DNA from: Megamerina dolium | Lineage: Eukaryota > Arthropoda > Insecta > Diptera > Megamerinidae | Direction of reading: 5' to 3' | DNA length: 64,000 nucleotides | NCBI GenBank assembly: GCA_963854835.1 | Contig: OY978527.1 | Coordinates: 23,045,557-23,109,556, forward strand | In this document: positions 38,591-48,408 of the stretch, in pieces | Layout: every line of letters starts with the position of its first letter | How positions within the stretch are numbered: position 1 is the stretch's first letter | Translations under genes and position numbers: made by a program | The notes under the pieces: model-generated | What the model was told of the DNA's origin: nothing | What the model saw: the letters and a program-made list of their open reading frames with translations, nothing else | Databases searched by the model: none

Positions 38591-38835
38591 TATTTCGTAG
38601 CATTGTTAATTTAAAAATATATTAAATACTACACATATATATTTTCAAGGCAAACCAATATGCAAGCATATTTAATACAGTGTAAGCTTCATTTTTTTCT
38701 TCATATGTAATTAACATCACTTATTTCTATTACGAATACATTATGAAACACTTTCAAGAATTAAATTGGAAAAAACGTCAATTTTGTAGATGAGTTCATC
38801 TTAAGGGGTGAAAATAGACGGTAAGTATACACATA

Positions 38836-38935
38836 CAAACCACTGAAAGCTGGTACAAAATATATATCAAAATTTACTCCAATTCTATACTCCATGTCCG
38901 GTTCAGTTACATCGATGTAAATCTGTGACATTGTT
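38836..38935 (-). other. possible small coding exon (left arm)
   Basis: Counterpart of 62862-62960. The minus strand reads MSQIYIDVTEPDMEYRIG..., preceded by a TTTTTGTAG acceptor-like site and followed by GTATGT. Only the pattern supports it. Confidence 0.3.
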
Positions 38936-39559
38936 CTACAAAAAGTAAAGAAATTAAATCATTTTCTTTACAAACATATACATAGCCGAATTTGAAAAAG
39001 TGGCTTGGTATTGGAAGATTTGCAAAAATGAATAGGTGGAGTCTGCGGTAGATGGCTATTTTAATATGCTAGACAGTACATACTATGCACAGGTAAAAGG
39101 AGTTTATGTTGAGAAATAAAGAAAAATTTTCCCAAATTGGTTGTGTTTTCTTTGTTAGGTCGGGTAGCTCTGGAATCGCCCTCGTATTACAACTATATCA
39201 TTTTCATACCTTCAGTTTCAGTTCTTTAGTTTTCTTTAGTGTGTACCATCCATATTTGTATTCCAACTGTCATTACTATATCGCATTTGCGGACCATACG
39301 TAATATAAATAATGAGTTTTGGTATCGGATAAGCCAAGACATCCGTATTTGTTATATTTTTCAGTAGGACGGTTAATGCCCTTATGTCTTAATGTATGTA
39401 CAATCCAGGCAGTTTTGTATATCGGTTAAAACCAAACCGTTGTAGCAAGTATCATCATTTAATTTTCGATAGTTTTTCATTTTTAATAAAATGATGAGTG
39501 TTTGAGTTGGTCAAAAATGTCGCTTGTGTGCTGTGCCTCTGTGGAAAGAAAGGCACAAG

Positions 39560-40060
39560 TGTCTTATAGCCTAGACAGACGGCAGCGTTAATCCGGATTA
39601 ACGACGCACTTAATCTGAATAAAATACTAACCTTACAGACGGTGGTATTACGGATTAACTAAACAGCTGATTGCTCTTTTATTAGGTCTGCTCACTTACA
39701 TTACTATTACTATATATTTCTGTCAGCTGTCACTCTCGATATGAGAAAATCTACAAGTAAGTGAATTAAAAACTATCAGAAACTTGTAAATTGACATTCA
39801 CAGCGTGTAATTGACAGCTGGATTTATTTATGCCAACGCTTTTCATGTCAAAAACTGTTAACAATTGTTTAAATTTTTATAAACGAACACACCTATTGTT
39901 TTGTAAGTTGGATCCAGAAAAAATCACAATAAAAATTTTTCAGCAGTGTAGCCATCGTAAATTGCCCTAATTCTCTTTAATTTTGAGAATTAACTCGTGG
40001 AGTTAATGCGGATTAGCTGCAGTTAATACAGTTAATGCCCGAGTTAATTCGAATTAAATC
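39560..40060. repeat. palindrome-rich non-coding segment (left arm)
   Basis: Repeated TTAAT/ATTAA motifs in small palindromes such as TTAATCCGGATTAA near 39592 and TTAATTCGAATTAA near 40048, with similar motifs at both ends. It could be a MITE ending in the (TA)n. No terminal repeat could be fixed. Confidence 0.4.
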
Positions 40061-40061
40061 G

Positions 40062-40352
<291 letters not shown>

Positions 40353-40479
40353 TAAGTGTATGGGAAATGTCCACTTTCTTATAAAGTCAAAAGAATTTCA
40401 GTGATATACTCACCTTCGAAACATTACGATAACAGTTTAAAAGTTAAAAAGAGGAAGGATATTTAACAGCAAAAATTCT

Positions 40480-41260
40480 TACGTTAGCTGGTGTGAGGCT
40501 GCCAACAATACCATGAAAATGTATGTAAAGGGCAGTCGCAAGTATTATGCTGCGCTGACCATTTTGAGGACCAAAATCATTGACGATGCTAATGGCATGT
40601 TAACGAAGCACGGTATTGTTTTTAATTTCGATGCAATCCTCTGCCGATTAGATTTTCGTATACGGACAAACGACCGCTTTATATCATTGAGCAGAAATTA
40701 AGTGTAATGAGACAAGATGGTCAAAGTATTGTAGAATACTATAATGATAAAAATAAAAAGCTAACTTCATTAATAAATAAAACAATAATGACACACGGGT
40801 CAAACTCAGAACTGACAAACGAACTCAATAAGAAAAATAGGCAGTCCGCCACTAGCAAATATAATATTTTCCTTGTCACTTACCAAATACTTTAGCTAAA
40901 GCACAGGAGCTCAAATCCAATAATGTATATGTTATTCAATTCAACCGTACGGGCAGCGTAAACAGAAATGAATATATACCGATGGAAGTTGGAAGTTCAG
41001 CCAACGTGGTGCATAAACCACTCAAAAACAGCAATTCTTCCTCCTATTCCTCCAATTCAACAGTAATAAATATTTCCACCAACAAAATACACAACAATAC
41101 AAAAATACATTTTGGCAGAAACCAAATTATAATAATTTCCAACATGGAGTTAAACGTCAACACCCAAGTCTCTAAACTAATTATTAGCCACAGAATAATA
41201 TACAGTGCATCAATAATATCCAAGAGGAAGGTTTTTTAGACGAAGGTACGGGCTCCCATA
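40480..41260 (+). pseudogene. Gag of 17.6-like Gypsy (left arm)
   Basis: Begins near LAGVRLPTIP, continues KGSRKYYAALTILRTKI, HGIVFNFDAILCRLDF and, after a frameshift, FRYTDKRPLYIIEQKLSVMR with QSIVEYYNDKNKKLTSLI. It then runs through a low-complexity Asn/Ser-rich stretch (about 41030-41160) where knuckles would be. Gag of this lineage packages element RNA. It has at least two frameshifts. Confidence 0.65.
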
Positions 41261-41269
41261 CGTATTCCG

Positions 41270-42850
41270 GACATTGCGATCCACAGGACGAAAGGTACGA
41301 ATTCTACTCGACACAGGAGCCACCAACTGCTATTGTCGACCCAGCATTCTGCCAGGACGAAATGAATTAGTTTTAAAAAAGAGAGTGAAAACTATTCATG
41401 TGTATACAATTATTACCCATTACTACGAAACTACGTTATTTGACTTAAAGGAAAGATTTTAAGAAAATAAGGATCTTGATTGCGATCTTCTTGTAGGAAT
41501 AAATTTATTAAAAAGAGCAAATGCCACCATCGATTTAAGAAAAGAAACACTAAATTATCATGGAAAGATTGAAAAATTGTTTATTAATGACACAACAAAA
41601 GAGGAAGGCCTCAATAATGTCAAAAATGAATAGATGGAAGTTGAAGGGTTAAGAGATAAAATTACAAGAGAGATAGAAAGGTCTCATTCGAAAATAAATA
41701 TGTGGCTACCATTTAGAATAGACATAAGAGCAGAAATCCGCACGATTACTGAAACCCCTATATGGAGTAAGCAATATCGATATCCATTGTCTGTCAACAC
41801 CCTCGTAAATAAGGAAATCCAAAATTTATTGGATGATAGTATAATTCGTCCAAGTAAAAGTCCATATAATTCACCCATTTAGGTTGTTCCAAAAAAATTA
41901 CTAAATGATGACATAGATTATAAGGAACTCAATGAGCAAACAGTTTCAGTAAAGTAACCCATACCCGACAGTAATGTCATCTTGTCAAATCTAGGAAAAG
42001 CATAATACTTTTCAACCTTAGATTTAGAATCTGGTCTCCATCAGATATTGATGAAGGAAGTAGATATCGAAAAAACGGCATTTTCTGTTAACAACGGAAA
42101 ATATGAATTTGTAAGAATGCCATTAGGCCTAAAAATCGGTAAATTTTGCCATGTCTATATAGATGATATAATTGTATTTCCGACATCACTTAAAGATCAT
42201 ATCGGTCACCTTGGAAAAATCATAGAAATACTTAAAAACGCACACATGAAGATATCCCTGGAAAAATCGAAATTTTATGAGGAAGGAGTCGAATTCTTGG
42301 GATATAAAATAGGCTATAATAATATAAAAACCGACCCAGAGGAAATTAAAACCATCCAGGATATAAAAACCGACCCAGAGGAAATTAAAACCATCCAGGA
42401 ATATCCACTGCCAACAACCTTACGACAGCTAAGAAGTTTCTAAAGAATGGCAGGCTACTATCGTAAGTTCATTAAGAATTACAGATTAGTTCACAAACCA
42501 CTTACAGTCTATTTACCGGGAGAAAATGGCAGGATATCGCAAAATATGTAAAAACAAAGACGGACATATCATTAGATGTAAAGGCAATTGACGCCTTCAA
42601 GAGAGTAAAATCATTGTTAAAGGAGCAAGTAGAATTAATTCACCCGGATTTCAATGCTAAGTTGACACACCAAACGCTGCGATAGGAGCAGTATTAAGTC
42701 AAAATGGTAAACCAATTATATTCATTTCTAAAACGATAAATTCTACAAAAGCAGCAAGGAAAACCATAAACAGGTTTACAAACAATATTACATACTGGAC
42801 CAGGATGTTAGACCATTTTAAGGAATATACAAGAATATACAAGACGCCTG
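41270..42850 (+). pseudogene. protease-RT-RNase H of 17.6-like Gypsy (left arm)
   Basis: Protease RILLDTGATNCYCRPS (DTGA active site). RT start IWSKQYRYPLSVNTLVNKEI and IIRPSKSPYNSPI. Then AYYFSTLDLESGLHQI (with a stop), EKTAFSVNNGKYEFVRMPLG, YIDDIIVF (catalytic YIDD), FLGYKIGYNNIKTDPEEI and FLRMAGYYRKFIKNY. RNase H traces (NAAIGAVLSQNGKPIIFISK) follow at 42680-42750. Between RMPLG and YIDD about 40 codons are missing. A short tandem duplication (KTDPEEIKTIQ twice) at about 42326-42400 is unique to this arm. Not functional. Confidence 0.8.
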
Positions 42851-43498
42851 GTAATAAAACACATCGAAGATAAAAATAATTTAGGAAAAAAAGTTCTTGA
42901 CTTACAGAAATTTCCTTATAATAATTTAGAAGAAGCTCTAGGATTTGCTAGTATTAGAATAGCTACAGATGAGAATGTTTTAATATATATTATAAATCTA
43001 CCAGCTATTTGTGAAAAATTATTAATTAAGCCTGTAAAGCAGCATGTACCTTAAAAAGAAATTCAGAATATTTGATCAAATGTAATAATGATACATGAAA
43101 TAGAAAAAGCATGTGATGAATTCAATGAATTGACTATTTGTGATCAAGATAATTTATTAGATATAAGTAATAAAAATTGTATACAACAGATTCTGACCAA
43201 CAAAAATCATAATTGCACTATGATAAACAATCAACATGCACCTTCAGTACAAGAGCTTTACCAAGGAACAATCCATTTAAACCAATATGAAATAGAAAAA
43301 ACATGTAATGAATTCAATGAATTGACTATTTGTGATCAAGATAATGTATTAGATATAAGTAAAAGTAAAGTAATCGCACGGCACCCGTCATCTTTTCGTC
43401 TGCCCCAGAAGGCCTACCAGTTTGTCCCCCTCTGCGCTGTGGACGCCCCTGAGGCTGCCATCTTCCTGGAGATGGTCGATATAAACAACAACAACTGA
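42850..43498 (+). pseudogene. env-like 3' ORF segment with internal repeat and GC-rich tail (left arm)
   Basis: An open 136-codon frame (43088-43498) follows a broken upstream part (LGKKVLDLQKFPYNNLEEAL). It contains EIEKACDEFNELTICDQDN and, 72 codons later, EIEKTCNEFNELTICDQDN. In between is CIQQILTNKNHNC. Spaced Cys with this CDQDN-type pattern is reminiscent of errantivirus env stems, but this is weak. The last 43 codons (KVIARHPSSFRLPQKAYQ to VDINNNN) are GC-rich, unlike anything around them, and I do not recognise them. The same ORF, with an identical protein, is at 58279-58689. Confidence 0.5.
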
Positions 43499-44193
43499 AT
43501 TAACTGATATGCGTACCTACCTATTCGTGAATTTTAAATCGTTTTTTGGTTACAATAACCGAAGTAAAAATATGGTTAAATTAATAAAAATATAGAAAAA
43601 TTTTTTAAAAGTTGGTGTTATATACGATTAAATTAAATGGCCTCTAGCCTGTCCTAAATTTTTAAGAAGTTAATAAGTAATTTTTTGGAATGAAAATTCA
43701 GTTTTTAAAATATTTGTATAAAAAATTATTTTTCTTCATAACTTAAAAAAACTAAATAATTCATATAAAATGTTATATATGAGTAAAAATATATTAAAAA
43801 TACCTTTTATTTGATAATCATATTGTAAAATAAAATTGCTAGGATATTGATTAATCTTGATTTGATATTTGATCTTTGACCTTCAGCCATGACGAAAATT
43901 TTTTGGATCGTTAAGTTCTCAAAAAATTGCTTTTTACGAAGCAATTACCTATTTTTTCCCTTAGTGTGCTATGCTGCACTTATGCCTTCATTTTTCTCAA
44001 ACAGTCCAATCATAAATTTGTATTTCTATTTCTGCTAATTTTCGGCATTATTATTTAGTTATTGTTAACAGTAATATGCTGTTTAATTTACGGACTTTAT
44101 ACGACGACGTGTTTGGTGCGTTCATACTACAATATAAAATTATACGGTTTATATGGTTATACGATTGCATGAATCCCACTAGTATTTATTAAA
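43499..44193. other. AT-rich DNA, no gene; contains the empty site of the 1.26 kb element
   Basis: Collinear with the right arm. At 43990/43991 (TTCA^TTTTTCTC) the right arm has 1.26 kb of extra sequence. Otherwise featureless. Confidence 0.7.
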
Positions 44194-44197
44194 ATAT

Positions 44198-44634
44198 TGT
44201 AACGAGTATCGATAGTTGATTACTCATCACTATTGTGACTGACTCTATTGGCAGCATCGAAACGAATGTCAACAAAAAGAAATAAGCGATAACCAGAACA
44301 AGCCAACGAGAAAGGAAGAGAAGAATCTCGATAAAGGAAGATTCTGGGGTGTTGCCAACAGAGTATAAATAGAGCCAGTGTTGAGCAGTGGAATCAATCT
44401 AATTCCGAACGTGATTGCGAAAACATTGATACAGAGGCAAAAGCTGCAAGTACATTTAAGTGTTATAGTAAATAGTTGATTGTAAACAGTGTTGATTGTA
44501 AATAGAGATTATTAAATAAATTGTTGCTGTATATAGTTGTATAAAATAAGTGTTGCAGTTATCATTAACAGAATCCATTGATCGAACAAGGTAATTCAAA
44601 TAGAATTAAACGCTCACATAATAAAAACGTAACA
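44198..44634 (+). repeat. 5' LTR of Gypsy copy 3
   Basis: TGTAACGAG to CGTAACA. U3 contains ATCGATAGTTGATTACTCAT and the TATA box. AATAAA occurs at 44515-44520. Differs from the 3' LTR at about two bases (GTCAACAAA/GTCATCAAA; CCATTGATC/CCAGTGATC). Confidence 0.95.
44364..44371 (+). promoter_or_regulatory. TATA box of the LTR promoter
   Basis: TATAAATA in the context CAGAGTATAAATAGAGCC, conserved in nearly all family LTRs here. It is lost in the 9187/17578 U3 variant. Confidence 0.7.
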
Positions 44635-44636
44635 AT

Positions 44637-44653
44637 TGGTGTCAGAAGTGGGA
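44637..44653 (+). other. primer-binding site, tRNA-Leu type (copy 3)
   Basis: TGGTGTCAGAAGTGGGA, two bases downstream of the LTR. Confidence 0.78.
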
Positions 44654-44663
44654 TTCTGTAAAG

Positions 44664-47477
44664 ATGGTGAAAATTGACCAACTAAAAGTGGACCAGCTTA
44701 AAAAGGTGTTGGTAGAGATGAACCTATCGTCATCAGGTGCAAAGGCGGAACTGCTGGTGAGGCTGAGGAAAGCCATGGAGGCTAAGGGAATTAATGTAGA
44801 AGAACATGAGTTCTTTGAGGAAGACGATATACATGCAGTTGTGCACGCCGAGGAAGAGAGCAAGGTAGATTCGAGTGGTCAACTCATGGAATTTATGAAA
44901 TCCATGATGCAACAGCAGCAGCAGCAACTGCAAGGAATTAATGCGAAGTTACAAGAACATTCGGCTGAATTGCGTATGGAAATTCAAGAAGGTTCGGCTC
45001 GACAAGAACACGTCATCGAAAATCTACAAAAAGGAATTGAGATTAGATTTCAGGAAATTTCCGGAACCATTAATGAAAAAGTCATGGATCTCAAGGAACA
45101 TGTAGATGACTTGGAAGATAAGTTCGAGAAATTACAGCACGATCTCAACCAACTAAAAATAAATGGACCAGCCACATCAGTGATTAGAGATTCAAGTACA
45201 ATCAAATTAAAGCCACCAACATTTGACGGAAGCACGCCATTCAATATCTTCAAGCTTCAATTCGAGACAACAGCTTCGAAGAATCAATGGGATGATAGCG
45301 ACAAGACTGCTGCTTTAATAGTCGCATTAAAAGGTAATGCTTCCGAGGTGTTACAGATGGTTCCAGAGAAAGATCGTGGTAGCTACCAGTCACTGATGGA
45401 CACCCTCCAGCGGAAATATGGAAATGAATACAAGAGTCAATTACATCGTGTGGAATTGAGATCGCGAGTGCAACGGAGTAATGAGAGCCTTCAGGAATTC
45501 GCTTCCGATATTGAGCGCTTATGTCATCTAGCGTTCTCCGGTAATTCGGAAGAGTTCGTCGAAAAAATCAAAATAGAGGCTTTCATAGATGGCATACGTG
45601 ATGGAGAGACAAAGCGTGCCCTAGTCATGTCACCAAGAAATACTTATGCCGAAACCGTCAGTAGTGCCTTGACGTTTGAAGCCGCCAAGTTCATATGTCG
45701 ACCAATGCCACGGGTACGCCAATTAGAAACAGAAACAACAGATCTGGTTGAAGCAGTGCGTCAGGCAGTAAAATCAGTAGTTCAGCCTGAAGTAACAACA
45801 GGTCGACGTGAAAACAAATTTAATGGTAAGTGCTTCATTTGCGACAAACGAGGGCATATAGCGCGTGATTGCATTCAATCGAATATGAAGCCTAAAGGTA
45901 GAACAAGGAATCAACGCAAATATAAATTTACCGGTAAGTGCTTCATATGCCATCGAAGAGGACACATGGCGCGTAATTGTCGGCTACGACGCAAGCAACA
46001 AAGATCGAATTCACCAGGACAACGAAAGGAAGATCGTGATGTCATTCATCGTGGTAAAGCTGTTACTCCATATCATCGTACTTGCACCGTAGATAGTAAA
46101 CATTGTTCTCGGGTAGGAAGCCAGAATCACATTGTTAACCTACAACTTACGAATGTATTATCGGAAGAGTCATGGACAACCGAACGAGTTCAAGAAGATC
46201 AACGGAACGACCCAGATCTCGCAAAGATTATGGAATACAAGGAGCAGGGCATACGTCCAGATTGGCAAGAAATGGCTAATGAGAGTCCAATAGCAAAGGC
46301 ATACTGGGCGCAGTGGCAAAGCCTGCACTTACGAGACGGATGTTTATTCCGAACATGGGAAAGTGAAGATGGAAAAATCACTTATGATCTGCTAGTGGTA
46401 CCCAAGGCAAGAATAAATGAAGTGATAGCTGAGTATCAGAATGCCTCCAGTGGAGGGCATTTGGGAATCACCAAAACCGTCGAGAAAATAAAGAAACGAT
46501 TTTATTGGGTTGGATGTCATGACCATGTCGCTGATTGGATTCGGAAGTGTAAGCAATGTGCAATGGCCAAAGGTCCCACTAAGAAAAGTCGTGGTAAGAT
46601 GCACCAATACACCGTGGGTGCTCCATTCGAGCGAATTGCTATGGACATAGCTGGGCCATTTCCAATAAGCAACGCAGGAAACAAGTATGTTCTGGTGGTT
46701 ATAGATTACTTCAGTAAATGGCCTGAAGTATACCCCATTCCAAATCAGGAAGCTAGTACAGTTGCGGATGTATTCGTCAACCAATGGGTTACTCGTTTTG
46801 GTGTACCGATGGAGTTACACTCAGACCAAGGTCGAAATTTCGAATCAGTTGTATTCCAAGAGATATGCCGTATGCTGGGTATATACAAAACTCGTACAAC
46901 ACCTTTGCATCCACAATCTGATGGCATGGTAGAACGATTTAACCGTACCTTGGAGGAATATTTGAGAAAAGTCGTAGATAAATACCAAAGAGACTGGGAT
47001 GTACATATACCAATGTTCCTCATGGCATATCGATGCGCACAACATGATACGACGGCTACTACACCGGCAATGGCAGTTTTTGGAAACGAGTTAAGACTGC
47101 CAGCTGATTTAAAATTTGGAGTCGTAACACCAACGAGATCAACCGAAGGTAATTATACTAGCGAAAAGCGGGAACAGTTGGATGAAGTACATCGGTTCAT
47201 CAGAGAGCGGTCGCAGATGATAAGCGATAAGATGAAGGCCAGGTATGACTTGAAAGCAAATTCAAAAGGGTTCTATGAAGGAGAGCTTGTAATGCTTCAT
47301 AATCCACAACGAAAGAAAGGCCTGTCTCCTAAACTACAGACTCATTGGGAAGGACCATATGAGATTATAGCAAAGATAAATGACGTAGTGTATCGCATTC
47401 AACGTGCCTGGAATAAAAGGGCAAAGTTTAAAGTAGTGCACTTGGAGCGACTTGCGCCATATCGAGGGGAAGTATAA
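44664..47477 (+). CDS. Gag-integrase fusion protein, 937 aa, intact
   Basis: ATG 10 bases after the primer site, one uninterrupted frame to TAA. Domains by residue: SAP 1-45 (KIDQLKVDQLKKVLVEM, SSGAKAELLVRLR); Gln-rich coiled coil about 75-170; Gag core about 185-335 (TFDGSTPFNIFKLQFE); two CCHC knuckles near 389-402 (CFICDKRGHIARDC) and 425-438 (CFICHRRGHMARNC); junction about 460-480; integrase from about 500. The integrase has HLGITK...CKQC zinc end, MDIAGPF, HSDQGRNF and MVERF with exactly 35 residues between the second Asp and Glu, and a GPY/F-type end (HWEGPYEII). The stretch VDSKHCSRVG to RDGCLFRTW resembles the tether that normally follows RNase H, so protease, RT and RNase H were removed together. 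A full Gypsy polyprotein would be about 600-700 residues longer. Likely role: capsid assembly and cDNA insertion, with RT supplied in trans. Confidence 0.93.
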   Translation: MVKIDQLKVDQLKKVLVEMNLSSSGAKAELLVRLRKAMEAKGINVEEHEFFEEDDIHAVVHAEEESKVDSSGQLMEFMKSMMQQQQQQLQGINAKLQEHSAELRMEIQEGSARQEHVIENLQKGIEIRFQEISGTINEKVMDLKEHVDDLEDKFEKLQHDLNQLKINGPATSVIRDSSTIKLKPPTFDGSTPFNIFKLQFETTASKNQWDDSDKTAALIVALKGNASEVLQMVPEKDRGSYQSLMDTLQRKYGNEYKSQLHRVELRSRVQRSNESLQEFASDIERLCHLAFSGNSEEFVEKIKIEAFIDGIRDGETKRALVMSPRNTYAETVSSALTFEAAKFICRPMPRVRQLETETTDLVEAVRQAVKSVVQPEVTTGRRENKFNGKCFICDKRGHIARDCIQSNMKPKGRTRNQRKYKFTGKCFICHRRGHMARNCRLRRKQQRSNSPGQRKEDRDVIHRGKAVTPYHRTCTVDSKHCSRVGSQNHIVNLQLTNVLSEESWTTERVQEDQRNDPDLAKIMEYKEQGIRPDWQEMANESPIAKAYWAQWQSLHLRDGCLFRTWESEDGKITYDLLVVPKARINEVIAEYQNASSGGHLGITKTVEKIKKRFYWVGCHDHVADWIRKCKQCAMAKGPTKKSRGKMHQYTVGAPFERIAMDIAGPFPISNAGNKYVLVVIDYFSKWPEVYPIPNQEASTVADVFVNQWVTRFGVPMELHSDQGRNFESVVFQEICRMLGIYKTRTTPLHPQSDGMVERFNRTLEEYLRKVVDKYQRDWDVHIPMFLMAYRCAQHDTTATTPAMAVFGNELRLPADLKFGVVTPTRSTEGNYTSEKREQLDEVHRFIRERSQMISDKMKARYDLKANSKGFYEGELVMLHNPQRKKGLSPKLQTHWEGPYEIIAKINDVVYRIQRAWNKRAKFKVVHLERLAPYRGEV

Positions 47478-47502
47478 AAACTTGTTCGGGACGAACAAGG
47501 TT

Positions 47503-47515
47503 AAGAGGAGGGCAG
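47503..47515 (+). other. polypurine tract (copy 3)
   Basis: AAGAGGAGGGCAG abutting the 3' LTR. It is the plus-strand primer site by position. Confidence 0.82.
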
Positions 47516-47952
47516 TGTAACGAGTATCGATAGTTGATTACTCATCACTATTGTGACTGACTCTATTGGCAGCATCGAAACGAATGTCATCAAAAAGAAA
47601 TAAGCGATAACCAGAACAAGCCAACGAGAAAGGAAGAGAAGAATCTCGATAAAGGAAGATTCTGGGGTGTTGCCAACAGAGTATAAATAGAGCCAGTGTT
47701 GAGCAGTGGAATCAATCTAATTCCGAACGTGATTGCGAAAACATTGATACAGAGGCAAAAGCTGCAAGTACATTTAAGTGTTATAGTAAATAGTTGATTG
47801 TAAACAGTGTTGATTGTAAATAGAGATTATTAAATAAATTGTTGCTGTATATAGTTGTATAAAATAAGTGTTGCAGTTATCATTAACAGAATCCAGTGAT
47901 CGAACAAGGTAATTCAAATAGAATTAAACGCTCACATAATAAAAACGTAACA
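47516..47952 (+). repeat. 3' LTR of Gypsy copy 3
   Basis: 437 bp, nearly identical to the 5' LTR and followed by the ATAT duplication. Confidence 0.95.
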
Positions 47953-48095
47953 ATATGTTTTATACATGACCTTAATCTGATACAATTTTTGATAAAATGG
48001 TTTTTCGAAAAATTTTGTTTAGTTTTCTTCAGCAATGCTGAACTGAGGAATTTCACTTTACATTGTGCATTAATTAGATCACCACCAAAAATGAA

Positions 48096-48408
48096 TTACA
48101 TTTGTGGTAATTCCGACTTATTACCTATGCTCAGCACTTTGTGTGTTTGCTTCATGTGAGTTATTAATCCTCGTCTTTGATTAAAAGCCGCATTGCAAAT
48201 CCCACATTTGTTTTCTCGTGCATTTATATGTATTTTCATGTGCTCCTGCAACGTTTTGGGGCGTGCAAATGCAGCCTGACATACAATGCAGGTATATTTA
48301 CGTTCTCCTGTATGTACAACAGAATGTATTTTTCTATTTTGTTTTGTATAAAATGGTTTTTCACAATGTTCACATTTATAACGCTTATCATTGTTGTGCC
48401 GTTTCATA
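48096..48408 (-). pseudogene. 3' half of duplicated C2H2 zinc-finger gene (left arm)
   Basis: The minus strand reads MKRHNNDKRYKCEHCEKPF, then two more fingers (YTCIVCQAAF; NKCGICNAAF) and the C-terminal GNKSELPQM. It matches residues of the gene at 55444-56130 almost exactly (KPFY versus KTFY). The other half lies at 51440-51695 beyond the inserted LINE. Confidence 0.92.

Larger units (their letters stand above)
40385..43500 (+). mobile_element. 17.6/297-like Gypsy element remnant, no LTRs (left arm)
   Basis: Gag-like segment, protease, RT, RNase H and an env-like 3' end in order on the plus strand, all broken. I found no LTRs at either end. A counterpart with the same breaks is at 58279-61390. 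Lineage is judged from the RT and protease motifs. Confidence 0.75.
44198..47952 (+). mobile_element. Gag-integrase-only Ty3/Gypsy element, intact young copy (copy 3)
   Basis: 3755 bp with LTRs 44198-44634 and 47516-47952 (437 bp each, about two differences by eye), a tRNA-Leu-type primer site, one ORF and a polypurine tract. ATAT target duplications are at 44194-44197 and 47953-47956. The right arm shows the uninterrupted target (single ATAT at 56270-56273). An element that codes for Gag and integrase but no protease or RT can only have moved with enzymes from a relative. Confidence 0.95.
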
